This document shows, piece after piece, positions 42,558-52,382 of a stretch of 64,000 nt of DNA (the stretch's first letter is position 1; each line of letters starts with the position of its first letter). Origin of the DNA: VAZQ01 sp963841105 (lineage in GTDB: Bacteria > Pseudomonadota > Alphaproteobacteria > Rhizobiales > Xanthobacteraceae); assembly GCA_963841105.1 (NCBI GenBank), contig CAWJCB010000001.1, forward strand, positions 62,001 through 126,000. The letters run 5' to 3'. The position numbers and the translations under genes were made by a program. The notes beneath the pieces were generated by a model, which was not told where the DNA came from, searched no databases, and worked only from the letters and a program-made list of their open reading frames with translations.

Positions 42558-42654
42558 GTCCCAACCTAAGCTCAGGGAGGAGGCATCGTACTGACGAAGA
42601 GCATCACTCTGGAAGGGGGTGCAGGTGGATTCTGGCACTGCGGCCATGTTGACG

Positions 42655-43013
42655 CGGTCGTAGCGCTGCGTGATGTGGCGCGAGGGGACCCGCAACGATC
42701 TTCTCGTCGTCGCCGGCATTGTCCTCCATCACCAGCACGCCGACCGGGCGCACGCTCATGACCGCGCCGGGAACGATCGCGTGCGTGTTCGCGATGAGCA
42801 CATCGCACGGGTCGCCGTCGCTGGAAAGTGTGTGCGGGATGAACCCGTAATTGCCCGGATAGCGCATCGAGGTGTAGAGGAAGCGGTCGACCACGAGCGT
42901 GCCCGCCGCTTGTCCATCTCGTATTTGATCGGCTCGCCACCGATCGGCACCTCGATCACCACGTTGACATCGTGCGGTGGGTTTCTGCCGACCGGGATCG
43001 CGTCGATGCGCAT
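42655..43013 (-). pseudogene. ppa: Truncated inorganic pyrophosphatase gene
   Basis: Starts MRIDAIPVGRNPPHDVNVVI, loses one base near 42905 and continues LVVDRFLYTSMRYPGNYGFI with the metal-binding PHTLSSDGDPCDVLI, then gains a base near 42690 and reads PSRHITQRYDRV before diverging into unrelated sequence. About 115 of the usual ~175 residues are represented and the C-terminal third is absent. Present in the same accessory block as a PPi-type phosphofructokinase. Confidence 0.85.
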
Positions 43014-43399
43014 CGCTCGCCCCTCCAGTTGACCAGCTTTGGGAATTAGACCGTTATCGTGCTCGCAACACGAATTTTGTTCCCGTTTGAGGATGGAGTC
43101 ACGCGGCTTTGAGGCCGATGGCTCGGACGAGGGTGTCGAGATCGTCGATGACGCGCTGATAGAGGCGATCGAGCTGAGATCGCCTTTGGGATTCGAGCCC
43201 CTCCAAAAACGCCCCCTGGCGAAAAAACACACCCCTTCAGAAAAACACTGCTCAAAAAACGCCGCCACACTGCTGTCGTCCACCTTTCGGGCAAGCTTTA
43301 GCTGGGGGCCCGCAATTTTCCCAGCAATCCATCGCGACCCCATTAAGGCCTGCACGATGAAATTTGACATCACACGCCGAAGCCAAAAAAATCCTGGCA
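43014..43399. other. Region without an intact gene, possible protein relic
   Basis: On the minus strand a frame reads RSQLDRLYQRVIDDLDTLVR and AIGLKAA before a stop near 43099, like the natural end of a protein, but the region before it (43200-43330) is rich in A-runs and changes frame. I cannot assign a family. Nothing else supportable. Confidence 0.3.
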
Positions 43400-43664
43400 A
43401 CGGAAGCGACAGCGATAGGAGATTCGGTTATCGGGCCAACCGGCCCTAGTCAGCGTTGCGCGGATCGGACGAGTCCCGCAGGTATGCATGGCGCGGCGCA
43501 GCGCTTCGGCGCGGCCGAGCTGCGGGTCATTTTTCAGGACGTCGAACGTCGATGTGGTGAGCCGCGTTGCGGCGTTGGACTCCACCGCCCAGCGCGACAC
43601 GAGCAGCGCACGCACACCGGCATAGAAGAAGGCGCGGGCAAGTCCGGACAATGCTTTCGCGCCG
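43400..43664 (-). pseudogene. C-terminal fragment of a CHAT-domain protein
   Basis: GAKALSGLARAFFYAGVRAL and LLVSRWAVESNAATRLTT match the end of the CHAT caspase-like peptidase domain. After EALRRAM the frame shifts to AYLRDSSDPRNAD and stops. The catalytic His/Cys part is missing. The fragment begins directly after the stop of the HEAT-repeat gene, in the same frame, so a deletion has joined the two. Confidence 0.7.
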
Positions 43665-43666
43665 GA

Positions 43667-44137
43667 TCACCCGTGGGCCGAGAGAGACTTAAGTTCCGCG
43701 GGTGGTGCGCCCTTGCCCGCGAGGTTACCCAGCGCCACCAGCGCCTCGGCGCGCGCGCTCGGGTCATTGTCGTTGAGCAGCTCGCGCAGCTCCGGCACCG
43801 CGGCCTCGATTCCGGGGTGTAGCGGCCCGAGGCGCCCCAAGTGCCAAGCCGCCAGACTGCGGACGAAGTAGATACCGTCGCGCGTCCCCGCGACTAGAGC
43901 GGGGATGGCATCGGGGTTCTCCGGTTCGACTCGCGCCAGCGCAGCGGCCGCCCACAAACGGACGAAGCTCACCGAGTTGCGCAACGCCTCGGTGAGCGCG
44001 GGGACTGCCTTCCGCGCCGTGCGGCCAATCTCCGCCAGCGCGTGCGCGGCCAGGCGCCGCTCCAGCGAATTGCTGCTCTTTAGGGCTGCGACCCAGTCTT
44101 CGGTCGAAACTCCCAGATACGACGGCTGCCCCAACAT
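43667..44137 (-). CDS. HEAT-repeat protein
   Basis: A 156-residue all-helical protein made of about four HEAT/PBS-lyase-like repeats (ERRLAAHALAEIGRTARKAV, VRLWAAAALARVEPENPDAI, VRSLAAWHLGRLGPLHPGIE, ARAEALVALGNLAGKGAPPA). Likely a protein-interaction scaffold. It starts 19 bases after the GH15 gene stop, in one transcription unit. Its natural C-terminus may have been altered, as the next bases are a CHAT-domain fragment joined in frame behind the stop. Confidence 0.78.
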   Translation of the reverse strand: MLGQPSYLGVSTEDWVAALKSSNSLERRLAAHALAEIGRTARKAVPALTEALRNSVSFVRLWAAAALARVEPENPDAIPALVAGTRDGIYFVRSLAAWHLGRLGPLHPGIEAAVPELRELLNDNDPSARAEALVALGNLAGKGAPPAELKSLSAHG

Positions 44138-44156
44138 GCGCTCTCTCCGTGGCCCT

Positions 44157-45962
44157 TCAGGCCGCGCCCTCCAGCCGACGGTCCAGGTTGAACGCGGCGC
44201 TGATCAATCCCATGTGCGTGAACGCCTGCGGGAAGTTGCCCAGCGCCTCGCCAGAGGGTCCCGTCTCCTCGGCGTACAGCCCCAGGTGGTTGGCGTAGGT
44301 CAGCATCTTCTCGAAGATGAACCGTGCCTCCTCCAGCCGGCCGGCGCGCGTCAGCACCTCGACCAGCCAAAACGTACACATGTTGAACGTCCCCTCGCCG
44401 CCGGTCAGCCCATCGCCGGCGCCCTTGCCCATCTCGTAGCGATACACCAAGCTGTCGGAAACCAGCTCCGCCATCGTGCGGTCAATCGTCCCGATCATGC
44501 GCGGGTCGGTCGGCGAGATGAAGAACACCAGCGGCATGATGAGGTTGGCCGCGTCCAGCGCGTCGGTGCCGAAATACTGCACGAAGGTTCGGCGCTCCGC
44601 GTCCCAGCCGTGCGTCATCACCGCTTCGTAGATGCGGTCGCGCTCCGCGAGCAAGCGGGCATGATCCAGCGGCAGACTGCGCTTTGTCGCCAGCCTGATC
44701 GCGCGGTCGAGTGCCACCCAGCACTGCACCTTTGAGTAGATGAACTGCTGCTGGCCGCCGCGCACCTCCCAGATCCCGTCGTCGGGCTTCATCCAGTTGT
44801 CTGCAACCCAGTCGATCAGCCGGCGGACGTGGCACCAGGAGTCATACGCCATCGGCGAACCGTACTTGTCGTACAGGTAGACCGAATCCATCAGTTCGCC
44901 GTAGATGTCGAGCTGCAACTGCTCGCAAGCGCCGTTGCCGATGCGCACCGGGCGCGAACCGCGGTAGCCCTCCAGGTGGTCGAGGGTTTCCTCAGGGATC
45001 TCGTGCCGGCCGTCGATGCCGTACATGATCTGCAAGGGGCCAAGACGGGCTCCTTCGATGGCGCGCTGCTCCAGCCAGCCCATGAATTGCTCGGCCTCGC
45101 TCGTCATCCCCAGGCGCAGGAAGGCGTACAAAGTAAACGCCGCGTCGCGGACCCAGGTGTAGCGGTAGTCCCAGTTGCGCACCCCGCCGATCTCTTCGGG
45201 GAGGCTGCACGTCGGTGCCGCGACGATCGCCCCGGTCGGCGCAAAGGTCAGCAGCTTCAGCACCAGGGCCGAGCGGTTGACCATCTCGCGCCAGCGGCCA
45301 TCGTAGCGGCACCTGCTGACCCAGCGCCGCCAGAACTCGAGGGTCTGCGTCAGCAGCTCGGTGCCGACGAGACGCGCCTCCAGCAGCCCGGAGTCGCCAT
45401 TACCCTCGACCTGGCGCAGGATGAATGTCGATGGCTCGCCCGGGTGCAGCAGGAACTCGGTGGCGACCCCTGTGCCCTGGCGCGCCAGCGGAAAGCGGCT
45501 GACCAGCGAGAAGCGCATGCCGGGGGCCTCAAATACCGCGCCGCGGCCTTCCAGAGTGACCTGATGCGGCCGCCGCGCGTAGTCGAAAGCGGGTTGGCAT
45601 TCGAGCCGGAAGCGCACGGCCCCGCGCACGGCCCGCACGACGCGAACGATCTGGTGCGTCTTCTTGCCTCGGCTCCGGTCCTGGACCGGCATGAAGTCGA
45701 CCACTTCGCCGACCCCTTCAGGGCTGAGGAAGCGCGTCACCAACACGTTGCTATCGGGCAGGTACATCTGCTTGTGCTGGGCCTCGTAGAGGCTGGCGAT
45801 CTTGAAGAAGCCTCCTTTGTGCTCGTCTAGAATTGCGGCGAAGATGCTTGGCGAGTCGAAGTGCGGCAGGCAGCACCAGTCGATCGAACCGTCCGTACCC
45901 ACCAGCGCGATCGTGTGCAGATCGCCGATGACGCCGTAGGACTCGATTGGCTTATAGGCCAT
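44157..45962 (-). CDS. Glycoside hydrolase family 15 protein
   Basis: A 601-residue protein of the bacterial GH15 group, which includes glucoamylases and trehalases. The N-terminal beta-sandwich starts IESYGVIGDLHTIALVGTDG and contains SIDWCCLPHFDSPSIFAAIL. The (alpha/alpha)6 domain has EEIGGVRNWDYRYTWVRDAA, the general-acid region DGIWEVRGG and the general-base region GPSGEALGNFPQAFTHMG. No signal peptide, so cytoplasmic; trehalose or malto-oligosaccharides are likely substrates. GTGAGGAA precedes the ATG. Divergent from the MmgE/PrpD gene. Confidence 0.9.
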   Translation of the reverse strand: MAYKPIESYGVIGDLHTIALVGTDGSIDWCCLPHFDSPSIFAAILDEHKGGFFKIASLYEAQHKQMYLPDSNVLVTRFLSPEGVGEVVDFMPVQDRSRGKKTHQIVRVVRAVRGAVRFRLECQPAFDYARRPHQVTLEGRGAVFEAPGMRFSLVSRFPLARQGTGVATEFLLHPGEPSTFILRQVEGNGDSGLLEARLVGTELLTQTLEFWRRWVSRCRYDGRWREMVNRSALVLKLLTFAPTGAIVAAPTCSLPEEIGGVRNWDYRYTWVRDAAFTLYAFLRLGMTSEAEQFMGWLEQRAIEGARLGPLQIMYGIDGRHEIPEETLDHLEGYRGSRPVRIGNGACEQLQLDIYGELMDSVYLYDKYGSPMAYDSWCHVRRLIDWVADNWMKPDDGIWEVRGGQQQFIYSKVQCWVALDRAIRLATKRSLPLDHARLLAERDRIYEAVMTHGWDAERRTFVQYFGTDALDAANLIMPLVFFISPTDPRMIGTIDRTMAELVSDSLVYRYEMGKGAGDGLTGGEGTFNMCTFWLVEVLTRAGRLEEARFIFEKMLTYANHLGLYAEETGPSGEALGNFPQAFTHMGLISAAFNLDRRLEGAA

Positions 45963-46141
45963 TTCCTCACCGGCTTTTCAAAGAGTGATTGGTCTGCTGA
46001 TCGAGGGAAAGCAGCCGACCATATTGCGACACGGTAACAGCAGGTTTTGACCCAACTCGGAAATGTTGTGCTTCTCACATGTAGCGCGGACTGCTAGCTT
46101 GCTCGCGCGCACGACCGGTAGACAGAGCCGGAGGTTAAGCC

Positions 46142-47632
46142 ATGAATGGTTCGATCAATCGACGTTCTGTCCTCGGCGCGATCGTCGGTTCGGCGGCAGC
46201 GTCCGCCTGGGCGCAAACGCCGCCGGAGCGGCCATCGGCCAGCCCGCCTTCCGCGAATGCCGCCGCGTTGAACATCGCTCAACGGATGGCGCGCTACGTT
46301 GCCGAAACAGAAGCTGGTGCACTGGACAAAACGACCATCGAGAGAGCGAAGGCGCATCTCATCGACGCTATTGGCTGCTGTATCCGCGCCTACCATGAAG
46401 GTACGGTGCGAGCGTGCAGGGAGGTGGCTCTCGCAGTGCCGACCGGGGTCTCGACCGTGATAGGGACCGCGCAGCGGACTACACCTGACCTCGCCACTTT
46501 TGCCAACGGCGCCGCCATCCGTTATTTCGACTTCAACGATCTTTATTTCGGCCGGGAGCCTGGCCACCCGAGCGACAACATTGCCTCCTGCCTTGCAATC
46601 GCGGAACTGGAAGGTCGCAGCGGTCGCGACTTTCTTCTGGCGATGGTTCTTGCGTACGAAATCGACTGTCGGCTGTTGGACGCGGCTGAACTTACCCCGC
46701 GCGGCTGGGACCATCCAGTCAACAGCCTGCCCGCTAGTGCGCTTGCCGCTGGTAAGCTCATGGGACTGCCTGCACAGCAGTTGGAACAAGCGGTCAACAT
46801 CGCGCTCAATGGACACATCGCGATGAACCAGACTCGAGTGCAGGTGTTGTCCGACTGGAAGAATCTTGCCGATGCCGATGCGGGTCGTAACGGCGTCTTT
46901 GCGGCTCTTCTCGCGCAGCGTGGCATTACCGGTCCCTCGCCCATCTACGAAGGAAACGCCGGGTTCTTCAAGTTGATATCTGGTCCGTTCGAAATTGACG
47001 TTGAACAGTTCGGCGGCAAAAAAGGTCAATTCCGCATCAACGCTTGTGGGGTGAAGCCTTACCCGGCGCAGGGCGCAATACAGACGGCCATACTGGCAGC
47101 GGCGCAGATAGCCAAAGAGATTGGCGACGTTGGTCAAATTGCAGCCATTGCGCTTGATACGACGGACTTCACATATCGAAGCGCCGCGCGGGACAAGGAG
47201 AAGTGGGCGCCCGAAACAAAGGAAACGGCCGATCATAGTCTCCCGTATGTGGTGGCGCGAACCATGCTGAACGCCAAGATCACCCTCGACAGCTTTTCCC
47301 ATGATGCAATCCGCGACCCAAAAGCTCGGGCCTTGATGGCGAAAATGACGGCGAAACCCGATTCCGCACTGACGGCAATGATGCCGGCGAAAATTCCTGT
47401 TCGTATGTCTGTGACTCTCAATGACGGCCGTGTGATCTCGCGGCAGGTCGATGCCGTTCCGGGCCTATTTGGTATGCCCATGCAGCGCGATGACTTCGAG
47501 CGTAAGTTTTCCGACAATGTCGGTGGGGTGCTGCCTAAGGTGCAGAGCGATCGTGTGCTTGATTTCCTCTGGAGCATCGATCGGCAACCCAAGCTCAATC
47601 CTCTGTTCAAGCTGCTTTTGGTTTCAGGGTGA
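46142..47632 (+). CDS. Exported MmgE/PrpD-family protein
   Basis: A 496-residue member of the MmgE/PrpD family (2-methylcitrate dehydratase relatives). Blocks include IERAKAHLIDAIGCCIRAYH, FANGAAIRYFDFNDLYFG, HPSDNIASCLAIAEL and INACGVKPYPAQGAIQTAIL. Unlike cytoplasmic PrpD it opens with a twin-arginine-like leader (SINRRSVLGAIVGSAAASAW-AQ), so it is probably exported. The dehydratase substrate is unknown. GGAGG precedes the ATG. It stands alone. Confidence 0.82.
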   Translation: MNGSINRRSVLGAIVGSAAASAWAQTPPERPSASPPSANAAALNIAQRMARYVAETEAGALDKTTIERAKAHLIDAIGCCIRAYHEGTVRACREVALAVPTGVSTVIGTAQRTTPDLATFANGAAIRYFDFNDLYFGREPGHPSDNIASCLAIAELEGRSGRDFLLAMVLAYEIDCRLLDAAELTPRGWDHPVNSLPASALAAGKLMGLPAQQLEQAVNIALNGHIAMNQTRVQVLSDWKNLADADAGRNGVFAALLAQRGITGPSPIYEGNAGFFKLISGPFEIDVEQFGGKKGQFRINACGVKPYPAQGAIQTAILAAAQIAKEIGDVGQIAAIALDTTDFTYRSAARDKEKWAPETKETADHSLPYVVARTMLNAKITLDSFSHDAIRDPKARALMAKMTAKPDSALTAMMPAKIPVRMSVTLNDGRVISRQVDAVPGLFGMPMQRDDFERKFSDNVGGVLPKVQSDRVLDFLWSIDRQPKLNPLFKLLLVSG

Positions 47633-47748
47633 CGTTTTCCAAGGAGTTCAAAGCCGTTCTGAATTATTAGCTCTTTAGACGGTTTGATCGAACGTCGGAG
47701 CACTGCGCCGCACTATACCGCTTCCGCTTATGGCACTCAACGTAAGTG

Positions 47749-48607
47749 TCAGCACATTGTAGTTACGTCAGCACTCGAATGAACTGCGGACGCGCTTGGC
47801 AAATACTTGTTGACCGACTCAACCTCGAATCGAAGCCGCTCGTTGTAGCTCTTCACCTCGGTCCCGCGGTACAGGATCCGAGCATTGCGTTCGGCGATCT
47901 TCTTGTGCAGCGCGAGGAGCTCAGGTGCGAGCTCCTGATTGGGCCGCGGCTCCAGCTCGAAATGATGGAAACGGTCTTCGCCTCTGACCAATGTCGCACT
48001 GTCTTCGCCTGCGGTCTGGCTGACGCTGGTCGGAATGTAACGGACAGCAAAGCCGATGCGCCTGTCATCCGACGGATTCGCTGGTGAGCCGTGCACCAGA
48101 CGAACATGGTGGAGCGACATCTCGCCAGGCTGCAATGTCAAGATTATCGCCTTTGTGGGATCGACTTCGACCGCGATTTCCTGCCCGCGAGTAAGCAGGC
48201 TGTGCTTATGGAAGGTATCACGATGCGGGATTTGGTCCATTCTGTGAGTGCCCGGGATCACTTGCATCGCGCCATTAGCTTCATTGCTTGGCGTCAATGC
48301 GACCCAGGCGGTCACCACATTCGGCTCGCTCAATCCCCAATAAGTCGAATCCTGATGCAGGACACGAAGGCTGGATTGCGAGCTTCCTTGATAAAAAAAT
48401 TCGAGGTCCAACACAGCAGCTCCGGGCCATAAATATCCTCGACGGCATCGAGGATCTTCTGGTTGCGAACGACATCCGCAAGCCAGGGAAAAAGCAGATG
48501 CGTCTTATGGCGTAGATCGCCGCGGAGCGGACCTCCAGGCGAGATTCAAATTCCTCAAGGCGCCTGCGGAGACCCGCCGCCTCGGCTTCCGACAGGAGCT
48601 TTGGCAT
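47749..48607 (-). pseudogene. Phytanoyl-CoA dioxygenase-family gene with two frameshifts
   Basis: Fe(II)/2-oxoglutarate oxygenase. The start MPKLLSEAEAAGLRRRLEEF is followed, after a missing base near 48540, by PLRGDLRHKTHLLFPWLADV and CWTSNFFIKEARNPAFVS, and after another missing base near 48355 by HQDSTYWGLSEPNVVTAWVA (iron-binding His-x-Asp), VIPGTHRMDQIPH and VRLVHGSPANPSDDRRIGF (distal His and Arg). Two deletions and a shortened N-terminus argue for a true pseudogene, though all catalytic residues are still encoded. Confidence 0.78.
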
Positions 48608-48869
48608 CACAGTTTCTCTCCTCTCCACCATTCTTCTTTAGCGGGTCATCGCTCGCCCCTGCAGCCCAGACCTGCGGATATAGGAACCCCGGGAGGCATG
48701 CTAATCGAGACGTCGTCTTGCCGCCAGTTGGTCCTGGTCCCGGCTGCGTCTGCACATCCCTGGCCCATGGCTTTCTGCGCTTGCGCTGCACCGAGTGCGC
48801 CCATGAGAAGCTGGTCGCATTTCTCTTAATCCCCGGCGCTCCTGCGCGATTCGTGCTACCTCCTCGATC

Positions 48870-50232
48870 ATGGAAAATAAACCGCCCGTGCCGCGTGCGA
48901 TCCTCGTCGGCATTCAGCTCCCGAGCGTCGTTGACATCGCACACGCCGCGAGTCTCGAGGAGCTGAGCCGTCTCGTGAAGACGCTCGGTTACGAGGTCGT
49001 CGGCACAATGTGGCAGAAGCGCGACGAACTCGACGGCGCGACGGTGCTCGGCAAGGGGCGGCTTGAGGAACTCGCGGCGATCACCGGCGGGACGGGCGTC
49101 GTCGGATCGAAGGCAATTCCGCAGAAGTCGAAGGCCCGCGAGCGCTTTGAGGACAGCGACGAGAAGAAGCCGGATGCCCCGCAGATCGAGCCTGATCCGG
49201 AATCGCGGCCGAAGCCGGAGCTCGTGATCGTCGATCACGAGATTCTCGCCGAGCCAGACACGCAACCTTGAGCGTGCAACCGGTGCGCAGGTGCTCGATC
49301 GGACCGGCGTGATCATGGAGATCTTTCATCGTCATGCGCACAGCCGCGAGGCGAAGCTGCAGGTGGAGATCGCGCGGTTGAAATACGTCTCGCCGCGCCT
49401 GCGGGAGTTGTCGGCGGGCGGCGGGCGGCAGCAGGGGTCCGGCGCAGGCGAGTCCGATCTCGACCTTGATCGCCGCAAGATCCGCGATCGCCTCGCCGAG
49501 CTGAAAGAGCAGTTGGAGGATATCCAGCGGAACAACGACCAGCGCCGGTCCGCGCGTCGCGATCAGCTCCGGGTCGCGCTGGTCGGGTATACGAACGCAG
49601 GGAAGTCGTCGCTCATGCGTGCGCTCACGGGCAGCGAGGTGCTGGTCGTGGACAAGCTCTTCGCGACGCTTGACACGACGGTACGCGCGCTAAAACCGGA
49701 GACGAAGCCGCGCGTCCTCATCTCGGACACGGTCGGGTTCATCAAGAAGCTGCCGCACGATCTCGTTGCGTCGTTCCGATCCACGCTTGCCGAGGCGCTC
49801 GAAGCGTCGCTGTTGCTGTTCGTCGTCAACGCGTCCGATCCGACGCACGAATCGCAGCTCGCGGTGAGCCGCAACGTGCTACGCGAGATCGGCGCGGAGG
49901 TAGTGCCGTCACGCCTGCTCCTCAACAAGATCGATCGTGTGAGCGAGGCCGATTGCGCCGCCCTCCGCGCGAACCACCCCAGCGCGATCCTCCTCTCCGC
50001 GAAGTCACCCGAGGACGTGGCCGCCCTGCGCGAGACGATCATCACGTTCTTCGAAGCCGCGATGGTGGATGACCAGATCGTGCTGCCGTACACGAAGCAG
50101 GAGCTGCTCGGCGATGTGTACGACAACGCGCGCGTGCTCTCCGAGGACTACGACATCACCGGCCGGATTATGAAGGTGCGCGGCCTGCCTGGCGCCATCG
50201 CGCGCCTGCGAAGAACGCTCGCCGCTTCGTGA
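48870..50232 (+). CDS. hflX: GTPase HflX, frameshifted as given
   Basis: Ribosome-associated GTPase that can split stalled ribosomes. The N-terminal domain (SLEELSRLVKTLGYEVVGTM, LGKGRLEELAAITGG) ends in VIVDHEI, and the rest (SPSQTRNLERATGAQVLDRT; GYTNAGKSSLMRALTG as G1; SDTVGFIKKLPHDLV as G3; LLNKIDRV as G4) is two frames away until one T at 49243-49244 is removed. The restored protein has about 453 residues. Before the shift the N-terminal domain holds a charged Lys/Glu/Pro insert (about residues 90-118). It sits in the accessory block, possibly as a second hflX. Confidence 0.85.
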
Positions 50233-50296
50233 GTTCGATCACCGACCGATCGGTCCCGGCGTGAGTCGCTCCATAATGAGAAGCAATCCATTTGAC

Positions 50297-50437
50297 GGGC
50301 CGGATGCTGGCGAAAGCAGGAGTCGAGCTTGCGTTCGGGGCGGCCGAGCGCCCGGAATCCAGTAGCCCCGGTGCCAGCAATGAGCCACTGTGGTTACCGG
50401 ATTCCGGGCTTGCGATTCACGCGCCCGGAATGACACG
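50297..50437. repeat. GC-rich intergenic repeat upstream of livH
   Basis: The spacer contains CCCGGAATCCAGTAG (50353) and TACCGGATTCCGGGC (50396), which pair imperfectly, and a last GCGCCCGGAATGACACGG. The CATTCCGGG/CCCGGAATG word also appears on the other side of the accessory block near 35704-35714. It is a common type of alphaproteobacterial intergenic palindrome. Confidence 0.5.
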
Positions 50438-50470
50438 GCGTCGGGTCGGTCCATCGGCAGATTTGCGTAG

Positions 50471-51355
50471 ATGCCCGAATACCTGCAATTCGTCCTGGCG
50501 CCTCAGATCATCACCGGTCTCTCAATCGGCGTCGCAGTAATCCTGGTTGCGCTGGGCCTCACCATCATCTTTGGGCTCCTCGACGTCATCAACATGTCGC
50601 ACGGCGAGTTCTATGCGCTCGGCGCCTTCATCAGCGTGGCTCTCGGCTCACTGGATCTGCCGTTCTGGCTTCTTCTTCTGCTGGTCCCCCTTCTGATGCT
50701 TCCGATCGGGTATGTGACCGAACGCTGGCTCATCCAGCGAGTGTTTCACAGCGGCGAACGGCACGTAACGACGTTGCTTCTGACCTTCGGGCTGGGCCTT
50801 GTGCTGGAGGACGCATTCCGGCTGGTGTTCGGACCCAACCCGGTGAAGCCGCCGATCCCGATCCAGGGCGGGGTCGAGCTTGCCGGCATTTTCATGCCGA
50901 CGTATCGCATCTTGCTCATTGTGATTGGAGCATTGGTCATCGCTGGTGTGGCGTTGGTCGTCTATCGCACGCGGCTGGGCGCAATGGTTCGCGCCGCTGC
51001 CTTCGACCACAACATGGCGGGATCACTCGGCGTCCCGGTCCGCTTCGTCTATGCCGGTGCTTTCGCCTTCGGGGTCGCGCTCGCCGGTCTCGCCGGCGTG
51101 CTGCTCGGGCCGATCTATTCCGTGTTTCCCACCATGGGGCGTGACTTCATCTTCATGGCATTCACGGTCGTGATCGTCGGCGGAATGGGGTCCATTGCCG
51201 GGGCGGTCATCGCCGGCCTCCTGCTCACGCAGGTGCAGGCGGTCGCTTCACTCTACATCTCGCCGGTATGGACAGATCCCATCGTGTTCGCTGTCATGGT
51301 GGTGATGCTGATGCTGCGGCCGCAAGGATTGTTCGGGCGGCTTGGGCATGGCTGA
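50471..51355 (+). CDS. livH: Branched-chain amino acid ABC transporter permease LivH
   Basis: A 294-residue inner-membrane permease of the BPD_transp_2 family with about eight hydrophobic helices. Family blocks: GVAVILVALGLTIIFGLLDV, INMSHGEFYALGAFIS, LLLTFGLGLVLEDAFRLVFG and the C-terminal FTVVIVGGMGSIAGAVIAGL. First gene of livH-livM-livG-livF, all overlapping or nearly so. No binding protein is attached; the orphan one at 34507-35676 is the obvious candidate partner. Confidence 0.93.
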   Translation: MPEYLQFVLAPQIITGLSIGVAVILVALGLTIIFGLLDVINMSHGEFYALGAFISVALGSLDLPFWLLLLLVPLLMLPIGYVTERWLIQRVFHSGERHVTTLLLTFGLGLVLEDAFRLVFGPNPVKPPIPIQGGVELAGIFMPTYRILLIVIGALVIAGVALVVYRTRLGAMVRAAAFDHNMAGSLGVPVRFVYAGAFAFGVALAGLAGVLLGPIYSVFPTMGRDFIFMAFTVVIVGGMGSIAGAVIAGLLLTQVQAVASLYISPVWTDPIVFAVMVVMLMLRPQGLFGRLGHG

Positions 51356-52382
51356 TTTGGGCAAGCCCGATTTGGACAAGCCTGATTTGGACATGCCTGA
51401 TGCGCTCACCGTCGCAATGCGGGCAAGCCATGCGCTCATGGCGGTTCTCACCGCAGCGGCGATCCTGTTTGCCGCGCTCGGCGCGGCGGCGGGAGATACC
51501 TTCTATTTGCGGCTCGCGACGGAAGCCTTCATCTTTGCGGGGCTTGCGCTCTCGGTTGATATTCTGCTCGGCTATACCGGCCTCCTCTCGCTTGGTCAGG
51601 CGCTCTATTTCGGTTTGGGCGCTTATCTCTCGGCCCTGGTGCTGATGCGAGTGCCCTCGTTCTGGGCGGCACTGGCAGTGGCAATCTCCGGCGGGCTTGT
51701 CGCCGGCCTCATCGGCGGCATGATTGCGTTGCGTGTGCGCGGCGTTTATTTCGCGTTGATCACCTTCGGCATGGCGCAGGTCGCAGCCAGGGTTGTGTAC
51801 AACACGCGCACGCTCGGCGCCTCGGACGGTCTGATCGGCATCCCCGTCATCGACATCGATCTGGCGATCGCATCGGTTTCGAGTGCTTCGCCCGCGGGCT
51901 TCCTTCTTGTCGTGCTCGCCGTGCTCAGCTTGCTCTATGCCGTCTCGGCATATCTGCTGGGCACGCCGCTCGGCCGGCTCCTGATCGCGCTGCGGGCGAA
52001 CGAGCGTCGCGTGCCATTCCTGGGGTATCGCACCGTTCCGCTCCGGCTGGTTTCCTATGTGCTAGCGGCAGTGACCGCGACGGTCTCGGGAGCCATGTAC
52101 CCCATGCTGCGGGGGTTCGTGTCCCCCGAGCTCCTCTTCTTCTCGACATCAGGCACCGCCGTGATCGGAGTCGTCCTTGGCGGTGTCGGCACCCTTGTTG
52201 GTGGGCTCTACGGGAGCGTGCTGTTGACCCTCTTCAAATCTTTCATCGGCAGCTGGACCGAGCACCACCTGATCGTGATCGGTGTCCTGTTCATGAGCGC
52301 GGTCATCTTCCTGCCGAGAGGTCTGATCGGGGTCGTGCGACCGCCGCTTGTGCGATTGTTCACGCCAGGGGAAAGCCGGTGA
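51348..52382 (+). CDS. livM: Branched-chain amino acid ABC transporter permease LivM
   Basis: A 344-residue second permease subunit. Hydrophobic core with family blocks FAGLALSVDILLGYTGLLSL, GQALYFGLGAYLSALVLM, ALITFGMAQVAARVVYNTR and the conserved GPI-like TSGTAVIGVVLGGVGTLVGG. The start overlaps livH by eight bases. The first 20 residues hold a 15-base triplet repeat at DNA level (51354-51398), encoding DLGKPDLDKPDLDMPDA, an unusual acidic leader before the first helix. Confidence 0.92.
   Translation: MADLGKPDLDKPDLDMPDALTVAMRASHALMAVLTAAAILFAALGAAAGDTFYLRLATEAFIFAGLALSVDILLGYTGLLSLGQALYFGLGAYLSALVLMRVPSFWAALAVAISGGLVAGLIGGMIALRVRGVYFALITFGMAQVAARVVYNTRTLGASDGLIGIPVIDIDLAIASVSSASPAGFLLVVLAVLSLLYAVSAYLLGTPLGRLLIALRANERRVPFLGYRTVPLRLVSYVLAAVTATVSGAMYPMLRGFVSPELLFFSTSGTAVIGVVLGGVGTLVGGLYGSVLLTLFKSFIGSWTEHHLIVIGVLFMSAVIFLPRGLIGVVRPPLVRLFTPGESR

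Noticed and set aside
44829..45830. 333-codon + strand frame opposite the GH15 gene
   Set aside because: Antisense shadow; the GH15 protein is complete on the other strand.
48555..49316. 253-codon minus-strand frame over the start of hflX
   Set aside because: Overlaps the hflX N-terminus and the divergent promoter region; no recognisable features.
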